A stretch of 27,711 nucleotides of DNA from RGIG7450 sp045577655 (GTDB taxonomy: Bacteria > Bacillota > Clostridia > RUG12999): positions 1-27,711 of the forward strand of contig JAZNIU010000008.1 in the NCBI GenBank assembly GCA_045577655.1, written 5' to 3'. Below, in pieces: positions 1-6,708 of the stretch. The translations under genes and the position numbers were made by a program. The first letter of the stretch is position 1; every line of letters begins with the position of its first letter. The notes beneath the pieces are model-generated. The model searched no databases, was not told the DNA's origin, and saw only the letters and a list, made by a program, of their open reading frames with translations.

Positions 1-33
1 AAATTAACTATAATTTTCAAAGGAGTGTTTTTT

Positions 34-525
34 ATGAAGTTCTGTAGTACATGTGGCGCAGAAATCAATGAAGGGGCTGCAGTATGCACGAAGTGCGGAT
101 GTGCAGTTCAAAGTTCGGCTACGCCGGTAGGTCAGCTTAAAACAAACAAGAGTTTAGCAAAATACATATTTTTATCAATTATAACTCTTGGTATTTACGG
201 TCTTGTTGTTATGTCCTCTGTAAGCAATGATATTAATATTGCTGCAAGTAGATATGATGGCAAAAAGACAATGCACTATTGTTTATTGGCATTCTTGGTT
301 GGACCTATAACATTAGGAATAGCTTATATTGTTTGGTTCCATAAGATTTCAAACCGAATCGGTAACGAACTTAAGAGAAGAAACATTGCTTACAGTTTTT
401 CTTGTGCCGATTATTGGCTTTGGAATGTACTTGGTAGCTTTATCATTGTTGGACCATTTATCTATTACCATAAGTTATTTAAAGCAACAAACCTTATGTG
501 TGCAGATTATAATGCAAAGGGTTAA
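34..525 (+). CDS. Zinc-ribbon plus DUF4234-type membrane protein
   Basis: A 163-residue protein. An N-terminal zinc ribbon (C4-x2-C7, C18-x2-C21) is followed by a membrane domain that fits the DUF4234 family: SLAKYIFLSIITLGIYG, a polar stretch, then further hydrophobic segments and a C-terminal HKLFKATN-type end. The start is ATG 34, preceded by AAAGGAG about 8 bases upstream; an in-frame GTG at 25 overlaps that ribosome site and is unlikely. Its stop overlaps the start of the next gene by one base (TAATG), so the two are probably translationally coupled. It is the first of four small membrane proteins on this strand, three of which carry zinc ribbons. The function of the family is unknown; the architecture (seen) suggests a membrane protein with a small cytoplasmic metal-bound head (inference). 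The promoter lies outside the window. Confidence 0.85.
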   Translation: MKFCSTCGAEINEGAAVCTKCGCAVQSSATPVGQLKTNKSLAKYIFLSIITLGIYGLVVMSSVSNDINIAASRYDGKKTMHYCLLAFLVGPITLGIAYIVWFHKISNRIGNELKRRNIAYSFSCADYWLWNVLGSFIIVGPFIYYHKLFKATNLMCADYNAKG

Positions 526-860
526 TGCGTAGCAGATGCAAAAGACTATACCTGGTTTTGTTGTTAATTGGATATTTTGCTATTGCATACACTGCAATGC
601 ATTATCTTGATATAACATGTGTGTTTTTAAAAATATTTGGGATTCCATGTCCTGGATGTGGAATGACACGTGCATTTTTATCGTTGATGAAACTGGATTT
701 TTATAGTGCAGCAAAGTACAATATTCTAATCTTTTTTATGCCGTATGTGTTTATGTATGTGTTTTTTGATTTCAAACATAAGGTACATAATAAAATTATG
801 ATTGGAATAGCCTTATTTGCAATTATAAATTGGGTATTAAAGTTGATAACATATTTTTGA
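525..860 (+). CDS. DUF2752 membrane protein
   Basis: A 111-residue integral membrane protein with the hallmark DUF2752 motif PCPGCGMTRA (C42, C45, R49) after the first hydrophobic segment (about residues 8-25). Two more hydrophobic stretches follow, near residues 68-80 and 90-108. The ATG at 525 shares its A with the stop codon of the upstream DUF4234 gene, and no separate strong ribosome site is visible, so translational coupling is likely. The biochemical role of DUF2752 is unknown; the paired cysteines resemble a metal or redox site. Its length matches the family. In this cluster it is the only member without an N-terminal zinc ribbon, although it carries its own CxxC. Confidence 0.85.
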   Translation: MRSRCKRLYLVLLLIGYFAIAYTAMHYLDITCVFLKIFGIPCPGCGMTRAFLSLMKLDFYSAAKYNILIFFMPYVFMYVFFDFKHKVHNKIMIGIALFAIINWVLKLITYF

Positions 861-871
861 GGAGGAAAAAC

Positions 872-1279
872 ATGTATTGTAAAAATTGCGGAGCAGAGAT
901 TAACGAAAATGCAGTAGCTTGCATGAGTTGTGGATTCGCTAAAAACAGTGGCGAAAAATATTGCGCTAATTGCGGCAGTGAAATAAATCCAGGAGCAATA
1001 ATTTGCACAAAGTGTGGTGCTAATGCAAATACTATAACAGCTGTTAGTGGAGCAGAAAGGAAAACGCAAGCATCAATAATTCTTGGCATAATAGGTATTG
1101 TATTTGCTTGGATATTTGCTCTTGTGGGGCACATTACATCAATTATTGGTATTGTTTTGGGCGCTAAAGAATACAAGGAAACAAATAAATCAGCAGGATT
1201 AATATTAAGCATTGTAGGTGAAGTTTGCTCAGTTATTTCTTCACTCATTGGAATTATTGCTTTTTCGGGCTTGTATTAA
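872..1279 (+). CDS. Double zinc-ribbon membrane protein (DUF4190-like tail)
   Basis: A 135-residue protein starting at ATG 872, behind a strong GGAGGAAAAAC ribosome site. An in-frame upstream codon at 830 lies inside the previous gene and is rejected. Two tandem zinc ribbons occupy residues 3-48 (C3, C6, C17, C20, then C31, C34, C45, C48). Two hydrophobic segments follow, about residues 67-93 and 105-133, separated by a short charged loop (AKEYKETNK). The pattern resembles the small DUF4190-type membrane domain, but that assignment is loose. The first ribbon is nearly identical in protein and close in DNA to that of the next gene, so the two arose by duplication. Eleven bases separate it from the DUF2752 gene, consistent with one operon. 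Function unknown. Confidence 0.8.
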   Translation: MYCKNCGAEINENAVACMSCGFAKNSGEKYCANCGSEINPGAIICTKCGANANTITAVSGAERKTQASIILGIIGIVFAWIFALVGHITSIIGIVLGAKEYKETNKSAGLILSIVGEVCSVISSLIGIIAFSGLY

Positions 1280-1310
1280 TAAAATTTAATTGAATATGGA
1301 GGAAAATATT

Positions 1311-1718
1311 ATGTATTGCAAAAATTGTGGAGCTGAAATTAACGAGAATGCGGTAGCTTGCATGAGTTGCGGATTTGGAAAAGGTACAGGAGAAAAATTC
1401 TGTTCTAACTGCGGTAAAGAAATTAATCCGGGAGCAGTTATATGTACAAACTGTGGAGCTAGTGTAAAGTCTACTACAGTTAATACATATGGTGAACAGA
1501 AATCCAAACTTGTAGCTGTTCTTCTAGCATTCTTCTTAGGTGGAATTGGCATTCACGATTTCTATCTTGGATACAATAAATATGGTGTTATAAAAATTAT
1601 TTTAACATTCTGCACAGGTGTCGGCGGCGGAATCTGGGCATTGGTTGATTTTATCAGACTGTTAACAGGTTCTTTAAACACTGACGCTAACGGCGTTGAA
1701 TTAAAAAAAGAATTTTAA
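1311..1718 (+). CDS. Double zinc-ribbon TM2-domain protein
   Basis: A 135-residue protein with two zinc ribbons (C3, C6, C17, C20; C31, C34, C45, C48) and a C-terminal TM2 domain at about residues 67-122. Recognisable TM2 features are the FFLGGIGIHDFYLGY segment and the IWALVDFIRLLTG segment, giving a two-helix hairpin. The start is ATG 1311 behind ATGGAGGAAAAT; an in-frame TTG at 1290 lies upstream of that ribosome site and is rejected. It is the last gene of the four-gene cluster, and a perfect hairpin (1739-1764) follows. TM2 domains occur in many bacteria and eukaryotes without an agreed bacterial function. Its N-terminal 48 residues are a near copy of the preceding protein, whereas the membrane part is a different family. 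Confidence 0.88.
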   Translation: MYCKNCGAEINENAVACMSCGFGKGTGEKFCSNCGKEINPGAVICTNCGASVKSTTVNTYGEQKSKLVAVLLAFFLGGIGIHDFYLGYNKYGVIKIILTFCTGVGGGIWALVDFIRLLTGSLNTDANGVELKKEF

Positions 1719-1738
1719 ACTTAAAATCTCTAAAAACT

Positions 1739-1764
1739 AGAGCGTACTCGCACGAGTACGCTCT
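1739..1764. terminator. Perfect 12-bp hairpin after the TM2 gene
   Basis: AGAGCGTACTCG, two bases, then its exact reverse complement. On the plus strand it is followed only by CACTCTTT. On the minus strand it is followed by AGTTTTTAG, so it fits a minus-strand terminator at least as well. A bidirectional role between the convergent TM2 and PD-(D/E)XK genes is plausible. Confidence 0.5.
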
Positions 1765-1800
1765 CACTCTTTAAAATCGATTTTGAGGGCCGATGTCCAA

Positions 1801-1893
1801 GGCTGTTAAAGGGGTTGTAAGACCAAACTCTCTCGGGTAGGGTAGTTACACTACCCAAGACATTAACTCGCAAATAAGACGGCTGTTAAAGGG
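1801..1893. repeat. 13-bp direct repeat flanking a small hairpin
   Basis: GGCTGTTAAAGGG occurs at 1801-1813 and again at 1881-1893. Between them is a 6-bp hairpin, GGGTAG-TTACA-CTACCC (1840-1856). The intergenic stretch 1719-2000 contains no credible gene. The origin of the repeat is unclear; a remnant of a mobile or regulatory element is possible. Confidence 0.5.
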
Positions 1894-1926
1894 ACTATCG
1901 AATGGTTCTAATATACATATAAAAGT

Positions 1927-1960
1927 AAAAGCGTGATGAAAGTAATACCACCACGCTTTT
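1927..1960 (-). terminator. Terminator of the PD-(D/E)XK gene
   Basis: Read on the minus strand: AAAAGCGTGGTGG, an 8-base loop, then a complementary TCATCACGCTTTT arm with two G-U wobbles, about 40 bases past the stop codon. The stem core is almost the same as in the hairpins at 3111-3146 and 27525-27565. Confidence 0.7.
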
Positions 1961-2000
1961 ATAATGTTTTAATTATTTGCAAAAAGTTAGGAAGAAAATC

Positions 2001-2984
2001 TTATACTTCAAGTCTTGCCTTAGATATGTCTCTGGCTTCTAAAACCGTTTTAGATGTAAGTAAAGTATCTAGCATTGCCCATACTCTTAAGCTTGGATAT
2101 AATTTCCCCGTTTTTACCGTATGAATAGGTTTGATTGCAGGTCCGAGTTTATATACGAAATGATTTTCATCTAATTCTTCATTAGGCATTTCAGGAAATA
2201 TTTCGTGCAAATTACGTGTGACCTCATAACTATCAATATAATGAATAGATTGTAGCTGTCCATAATATCTAAATGCAATGTAATTCGGGGGAGTTTTGGG
2301 CCAGCCCCCTTTGCCTCCAACTGGATGAAAATATTGCTTGTATTTTTCTACAAAATCTATCCATGTTAATTCGCAATTATTCGGATGTCCTGCGCCGACA
2401 GAAACTACATAGACCCAATTTGAATCTCTATTTTGCATTGTCATGATACCTCCTAAATATTCAAGTAATTCTTTTAAAATATTTTTTTGCAAATTGCTTG
2501 AATCTGCTATTGATTTACTTGTTAATTCATAAATCGTCTTCCAAGATAAATGAATGATGGGTACATTGTTAATTTCGTGAAAAGGCAAATATGTATTTGC
2601 ATATTCTTCGCTACATTCAGACATAGTTATAATAACTTTATGTTTTGCCTTGCTCCGCGTAATTTCTCTGCGCTCAGAATATAATTTTAACTGTTCTGCA
2701 CTTGGCAAAATCCATCCTCTTTTTGCCTCCACTATAATATAGAATAACTCATCATCAGTAATTTCTAAATCCGTTATTCCTTTATCTTTTTCAAATTCTT
2801 GATAGCTAATCCGCACTTTCTCTGGTTCTATGTCTATTTTCAGTGTTTCGAATATTGTCTTTTTTAATAATATCGGACATTTGCACAGTGCCCAAGCGAT
2901 ACTCTTAGTAATATCATTTTCAAGTATTCCTATCAATTGAAACACATTTGTTACTTCTGTGCCATGTGCTGTCAATTCACTCAT
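2001..2984 (-). CDS. PD-(D/E)XK nuclease-like protein, uncharacterised
   Basis: A 327-residue protein, single gene, with its own promoter (3071-3099) and terminator (1927-1960). The N-terminal half looks like a PD-(D/E)XK nuclease fold: a helix with E22 (LENDITKSIAWAL), a beta hairpin with D72 (GITDLEI), and the E86-A-K88 pair in IIVEAKRGW. The C-terminal half (about residues 185-327) has no domain I recognise. The start is ATG 2984, preceded by AGGAGGAAATAT. No methylase, helicase or toxin partner is adjacent, so it is not an obvious restriction system. It sits beside tRNA-Ser(CGA), a common site for acquired genes, but no integrase or clear attachment site is visible. A nuclease activity is inferred from the motif only; a defence role is speculation. 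Confidence 0.7.
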   Translation of the reverse strand: MSELTAHGTEVTNVFQLIGILENDITKSIAWALCKCPILLKKTIFETLKIDIEPEKVRISYQEFEKDKGITDLEITDDELFYIIVEAKRGWILPSAEQLKLYSERREITRSKAKHKVIITMSECSEEYANTYLPFHEINNVPIIHLSWKTIYELTSKSIADSSNLQKNILKELLEYLGGIMTMQNRDSNWVYVVSVGAGHPNNCELTWIDFVEKYKQYFHPVGGKGGWPKTPPNYIAFRYYGQLQSIHYIDSYEVTRNLHEIFPEMPNEELDENHFVYKLGPAIKPIHTVKTGKLYPSLRVWAMLDTLLTSKTVLEARDISKARLEV

Positions 2985-3070
2985 ATATTTCCTCCTGTTT
3001 AATTATTAACTATTTTTTGACTTTATTCTATAATTCAGTTGTGAACAATCTGATGATTTAACTATTAAAA

Positions 3071-3099
3071 ATTATATCACAATATTTCCCATAACTCAA
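3071..3099 (-). promoter_or_regulatory. Sigma-A promoter for the PD-(D/E)XK gene
   Basis: Minus-strand TTGAGT (-35), 17-base spacer, TATAAT (-10) with an upstream TGA giving an extended -10. It lies 87 bases before the start codon of the nuclease-like gene, with a strong ribosome site in between. Confidence 0.65.
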
Positions 3100-3110
3100 C
3101 AGAATAACAG

Positions 3111-3146
3111 AAAAAGCGTGATGACATTAAAGTCATCACGCTTTTT
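3111..3146 (-). terminator. Terminator of tRNA-Ser(CGA)
   Basis: A perfect 15-bp stem (AAAAAGCGTGATGAC and its complement) with a 6-base loop, starting directly after the encoded CCA of the tRNA. Because the stem ends in A-runs and T-runs on both sides it can work in either direction. Confidence 0.85.
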
Positions 3147-3237
3147 GGCGGAGATGTAGGGATTTGAACCCTAGCGCCGGCAAAACCGACCTACCGGATT
3201 TCGAATCCGGACCCTTCAACCACTTGGGTACATCTCC
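3146..3237 (-). tRNA. tRNA-Ser (anticodon CGA)
   Basis: A 92-base serine tRNA with encoded CCA. Acceptor arms GGAGATG and CATCTCC pair fully. The anticodon stem CCGGA/TCCGG closes the loop TTCGAAA, giving CGA, which reads UCG. A long variable arm and a T-loop GTTCAAATC are present, as expected for a class II tRNA. Confidence 0.97.
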
Positions 3238-3280
3238 AGATATGTTTGAACTCCGATTTGACGGAGAAAAAACTGAGCAA

Positions 3281-3309
3281 ATTATAAAATTTTGTTAGAA
3301 AAATGTTAG
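3281..3309 (-). promoter_or_regulatory. Putative promoter of tRNA-Ser(CGA)
   Basis: Minus-strand CTAACA, 17-base spacer, TATAAT. The leader up to the tRNA contains a small CTCCG/CGGAG hairpin (3251-3266). The -35 matches the consensus at 4 of 6 positions. Confidence 0.55.
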
Positions 3310-3341
3310 AAATGGCTAGAAAAACCGCTAGATAAGGGTGC

Positions 3342-3465
3342 AAAAACAAGGTTTGAACCTCGCTTAAACCCGCACGGTTAAGCCATTTGTAAGGGTACAG
3401 TTACAGTGCAACCGAGGGGATTTCGAGTGCGCCCCGTTATGACACTTCGATACCTTTCCTCATTC
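3342..3465 (-). pseudogene. Transcribed tRNA-Ser-like unit, cloverleaf broken
   Basis: Read on the minus strand from about 3465. The 5' part closely resembles a clostridial serine tRNA: GGAAAGG, TA, a D-arm (TCGAAGTG-TCATAACGG) and an anticodon-like loop CTCGAAA (CGA). The D-loop lacks one of the two conserved G residues. The anticodon stem does not pair (GCGCA against TCCCC). No 3' partner CCTTTCC or CCA is present. Further on come a hairpin GCTTAACC-GTGC-GGGTTTAAGC and a T-loop-like TTCAAAC, which also forms a 6-bp hairpin CGAGGT-TCAA-ACCTTG followed by TTTTT and could act as a terminator. A perfect sigma-A promoter sits just upstream. It could be a decayed tRNA-Ser copy or a tRNA-derived small RNA. 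The rest of the gene-free region 3238-3755 shows only promoters. Confidence 0.5.
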
Positions 3466-3471
3466 TAAAAA

Positions 3472-3500
3472 ATTATATCATGAAAAAGAGGTAATGTCAA
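3472..3500 (-). promoter_or_regulatory. Perfect-consensus sigma-A promoter
   Basis: Minus-strand TTGACA, exactly 17 bases, TATAAT with an upstream TGA (extended -10). It points at the tRNA-Ser-like unit, with predicted transcription start near 3465. It is as strong as the two tRNA promoters at the end of the window. Confidence 0.8.
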
Positions 3501-3684
3501 TGTCGGATTCGCATTTTTTCGGATTTGTAAAAACGTATTAAAAATAAGACAGATTAGCATAAAAAAAGAAGTACACATAAAAATATTGTAAAAACAGCAA
3601 AAACAGCATAAATAAAAGAACAAAATAAATGTGATAAAATGATGAAATTTATAAAAAATGCTAATAAAAATAGAAATAATCCTA

Positions 3685-3713
3685 TTGCTAAAATGCTTGT
3701 GAGATGCTATAAT
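3685..3713 (+). promoter_or_regulatory. Putative promoter of the AraC-family gene
   Basis: TTGCTA, 17-base spacer, TATAAT. Transcription would start near 3720, downstream of the ATG at 3639-3644 and upstream of the TTG at 3756. This supports the TTG as the true start of the regulator. Confidence 0.55.
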
Positions 3714-3755
3714 ATATTATATATGACTATGCGTATATATTTAGGTGGTGTTTAT

Positions 3756-4787
3756 TTGCTGAACATATTGCTGGTTGAAAGCGAAACATCGGACATTTCC
3801 ATCTTCTCACTTTTGGATTGGAAAAAGAACGGTGTTGGAACATATAAAGTGATTGGTAATATATCTGCACTTCTTCCGAATGTTCAATGTGACACTGATT
3901 TTGTGGTTGCTGATATTGGTATTATACAAGGCAATGCGGAAAATCTCGCACAGCAGTTGCAGGAAAAGAAAATGCCGGCGAAAATTATTCTTGTCGGTAA
4001 GGAAGAAAACAAGGGCAAAATTATTGAAGTGCTTAGATATGGCAATATCATATACGAACCGGAGAGCACAAAAGCACCGAAAAGAATTGCGGAAATATTT
4101 GCACAGGCAACAGAACTGAAAAACAAAGAACATGAGATAGAATTGATGTTGCATGATGTCAATATGAAAAAGAAAATCCGCCACGCGATAGAAAAAGGGG
4201 ACAGCAGGTTTGTCAACAATGTTTTGGGCTATATTGACAGAATGATGCCGGTCGGGCTCTGGTTTGCTAAAGAGTATTATGCTTTTGTGATGGAAAATGT
4301 GTTTGACTATGCAGAAGAAAAAGGGATAAAACACATTGAAAAAAAAGAAACAGTGAATGCTCTTATAGAACTTATGGATTATGAGTCGATAAAAAGTTAT
4401 TCGGTAAAAAAAATAACCGGTATTATACACTTAATAGAGGTTAACAAGAAAAATCAAAGCAGAATGGTTACTGAATATATAAAAGATTATATAAACGACA
4501 ATTATATGAAACAAGGCACAAACGCAGGAAACATTGCAGAGCGTTTCGGTTCTTCCGGCTCATATATCGGTGCGCTTTTCCGTGAACAGGAAAAAACCAC
4601 CATTACCAAATATATAACGCAGCTCAGGGTGGCGAAAGCGGCGGAACTTCTGGCAGACACTAATTTACAGATTGGTGTGATATCCGGCAAGGTAGGATAC
4701 AGCGACCAAAATTATTTTGCCAGAATTTTCAAGAAAAATACAGGACTTTCTCCGGTAGAATACCGAAGTAAAAGCCTGAAAAAATAA
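3756..4787 (+). CDS. AraC-family regulator with degenerate receiver domain
   Basis: A 343-residue DNA-binding regulator. I place the start at TTG 3756, behind TTAGGTGGTG, because the protein then begins LNILLVES like a response regulator. The 39 residues upstream are Asn/Lys-rich and precede the likely promoter. Residues 2-120 match a receiver fold (LLDWKKNGVGTYKVIG, then DFVVADIGI with D53 at the phosphoacceptor place). However, the acidic pair VDDE is VESE and the conserved Ser/Thr and Lys positions are lost, so normal phosphorylation is doubtful. Residues about 237-340 are an AraC-type double helix-turn-helix ending GYSDQNYFARIFKKNTGLSPVEYR. It lies 37 bases upstream of an SLH-protein gene and probably regulates the surface locus. 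No histidine kinase is nearby. Confidence 0.85.
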   Translation: MLNILLVESETSDISIFSLLDWKKNGVGTYKVIGNISALLPNVQCDTDFVVADIGIIQGNAENLAQQLQEKKMPAKIILVGKEENKGKIIEVLRYGNIIYEPESTKAPKRIAEIFAQATELKNKEHEIELMLHDVNMKKKIRHAIEKGDSRFVNNVLGYIDRMMPVGLWFAKEYYAFVMENVFDYAEEKGIKHIEKKETVNALIELMDYESIKSYSVKKITGIIHLIEVNKKNQSRMVTEYIKDYINDNYMKQGTNAGNIAERFGSSGSYIGALFREQEKTTITKYITQLRVAKAAELLADTNLQIGVISGKVGYSDQNYFARIFKKNTGLSPVEYRSKSLKK

Positions 4788-4824
4788 AAATTAATTTACA
4801 AATTATTTATAGGTGGAGGTAAAT

Positions 4825-6636
4825 ATGAAAAAAGTATTAACAACAACACTTATCCTTGCAATCGTTATGTCTATGCTTTGCATAGCACCGACGGTAAGTG
4901 CAGCAGATGTAACAGTATCCCAGCTTAAGGTCAATCCGGTGATTGTTCCTGTCGGCGAAGACAAGTTTGAATTTGAAATTACAAATTTGTCGGACAAAAC
5001 ATGGGTGGTTGTTACTGTTACAGCAAAAGAAGTTTCCATGGGCAGCTTCTATTCAGTAGGTGACTACATCTACACTGAACAGAAAACAGCACTTGAAGCA
5101 TCTTCAACAAACTGCCAGCTAAAAATGGTAAGTTCAGCGCTCAGTACAGTAGACAAATTTGAGGTTGTGGCAAACGTAACTGATATCAACGGCGATGTAT
5201 CAGTACTTGGCCCTCAGGAATTTACATATACCTCTTTTGCAGAAATGCAGGCAGCAGCCCGTACAATGCTTCTTGGCACAACACAGGCAGCTATCACAAC
5301 AGCAAAAGCAGTTCTTCCTATAACATATCCTTCAATTTATGAAGAAAATGACACCTGGGCAGCAGCAGTTCTTGCAACTCTCCGTGAAAAATATGCAACA
5401 CTTCTTGCAAACACAGGTTTTGACTTTGAACTTGGTGCAGCAGGAACAACAAATCCGTTAGACGAAGCAACGCATATTCCTATGACAGGGGACGGAGGCC
5501 TTTTTGCAGAGTTTGAAAACGCAGCTCTTCTTTATGCGATTAATAGTGGAAACACTGATAAAATAGCAGAAGTAATTGCAAACTATTCGGAAGCAGTAGG
5601 CATTGATGCGATAGCGGCAGAAGAAAAAACTTGGTTTGCGGCATCATCCAACCAGACAGTTATCAAAACAAGACTTGCAGCTAAAACATATACAAGTTTT
5701 GATAGATTTGCAAGAGAATTCGCAGCAGAGAGTTTTCTTGACATACTTCCTACACAACCGGCAATAAATGAAGGCGGAGATGACATTATTTCTGTTCTTC
5801 GTGCCGGGGCGGACAAATACTACGAGTATAATGCAAATGAAAAAACAGTACTTAACTTCACCATCTACGATGCACGCCTTAATCCTACAACTGATGAGTG
5901 GTCAAGAAGTCAGCTTGCCGGTGTCTCGTTTGAAAGTTTGTCAGCATTAAAAATTAAATTCGATGAAGTTCTTATGAATATGGCTACAATGGAAGAACCT
6001 TCTTTAGACCAGGGTGGTGCGGTTACAGGTCCTACAACCTCCGGTCCGACAATTTCCATTGGAACAACAACAGGCCCTGTTACAGGTGGTGGAAAGAAAT
6101 TCCTCGACCTTGCAACAGTACCGTGGGCACAGACAGAAATTGAAGCTCTTGCAGCAGAAGGCGTAATCGATGGGGTTGCAACAAATGTGTTTGCACCTGA
6201 CGCAAATGTAACAAGAGAACAGTTTGTAAAAATCATTGTAAATGCATTCGGCCTTAAAGGCACTGGCAAAATGGCTCAGTTTGCAGACGTTGATTCAAAA
6301 GAATGGTATTCACCATATATAAACGTTGCAGTTGAACTGGGTATTGTAAACGGTAAGAATGCTGAAGAATTTGGTATTGGCGAAAACATTACAAGACAGG
6401 ATATGACTGTTATAATGTACAGAGTTGGTAAATATGTTAATAAAAAGCTTGCTCCCGTATCAAGCAGAGAATTTTCTGACAAAGCATCTCTTCCTGCATA
6501 TGCAGTGGAAGCAGCGCAGGCGCTCTACAAAGCAGGCATTATCAATGGTGTTGCTGACGGAGTGTTCGGCGGAGCAGAACTTGCAACAAGAGCACAGGCA
6601 GCAAAACTTGCTTACACACTCAGAAACGCTTATTAA
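4825..6636 (+). CDS. Secreted S-layer-type protein with C-terminal SLH domains
   Basis: A 603-residue exported protein. It has a signal peptide (MKK, hydrophobic core, cleavage likely after VSA at residue 26). Residues about 30-120 are beta-rich; the middle is alpha-helical and Ala-rich. A Gly/Thr/Pro linker lies around residues 398-422. Three SLH repeats fill residues 424-603 (FLDLATVPWAQTEIEALAAEGVIDG, FADVDSKEWYSPYINVAVELGIVNG, FSDKASLPAYAVEAAQALYKAGIING). The start is ATG 4825 behind AGGTGGAGG. SLH domains usually bind pyruvylated wall polymers, so the protein is expected to sit on the cell surface. The mid-region matches no enzyme I recognise. It directly follows the AraC regulator and precedes a second SLH protein. 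Confidence 0.87.
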   Translation: MKKVLTTTLILAIVMSMLCIAPTVSAADVTVSQLKVNPVIVPVGEDKFEFEITNLSDKTWVVVTVTAKEVSMGSFYSVGDYIYTEQKTALEASSTNCQLKMVSSALSTVDKFEVVANVTDINGDVSVLGPQEFTYTSFAEMQAAARTMLLGTTQAAITTAKAVLPITYPSIYEENDTWAAAVLATLREKYATLLANTGFDFELGAAGTTNPLDEATHIPMTGDGGLFAEFENAALLYAINSGNTDKIAEVIANYSEAVGIDAIAAEEKTWFAASSNQTVIKTRLAAKTYTSFDRFAREFAAESFLDILPTQPAINEGGDDIISVLRAGADKYYEYNANEKTVLNFTIYDARLNPTTDEWSRSQLAGVSFESLSALKIKFDEVLMNMATMEEPSLDQGGAVTGPTTSGPTISIGTTTGPVTGGGKKFLDLATVPWAQTEIEALAAEGVIDGVATNVFAPDANVTREQFVKIIVNAFGLKGTGKMAQFADVDSKEWYSPYINVAVELGIVNGKNAEEFGIGENITRQDMTVIMYRVGKYVNKKLAPVSSREFSDKASLPAYAVEAAQALYKAGIINGVADGVFGGAELATRAQAAKLAYTLRNAY

Positions 6637-6708
6637 TATATATAGGTAAACAAATTAAAGATTATATATACTTAACTCCGTATTTATAACGGAAGGAAGG
6701 GGTAATTT

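Noticed and set aside
1801..1893. The 13-bp direct repeats as attachment sites of an integrated element
   Set aside because: They enclose only 67 bases, with no integrase, and do not match the nearby tRNA 3' end.
1933..2124. Plus-strand reading frame of 63 codons opposite the PD-(D/E)XK gene end
   Set aside because: It lies within the terminator and antisense to the nuclease-like gene, with no ribosome site.
3639..3755. In-frame N-terminal extension of the AraC regulator from ATG 3639
   Set aside because: The extra residues are Asn/Lys-rich with no domain, they overlap a TTGCTA-17-TATAAT promoter, and no ribosome site precedes them; TTG 3756 has one and gives a receiver-like start.
6677..6693. 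TCCGT/ACGGA hairpin before the large SLH gene as a regulatory element
   Set aside because: Only five base pairs in an AT-rich leader next to the ribosome site; too weak to claim.
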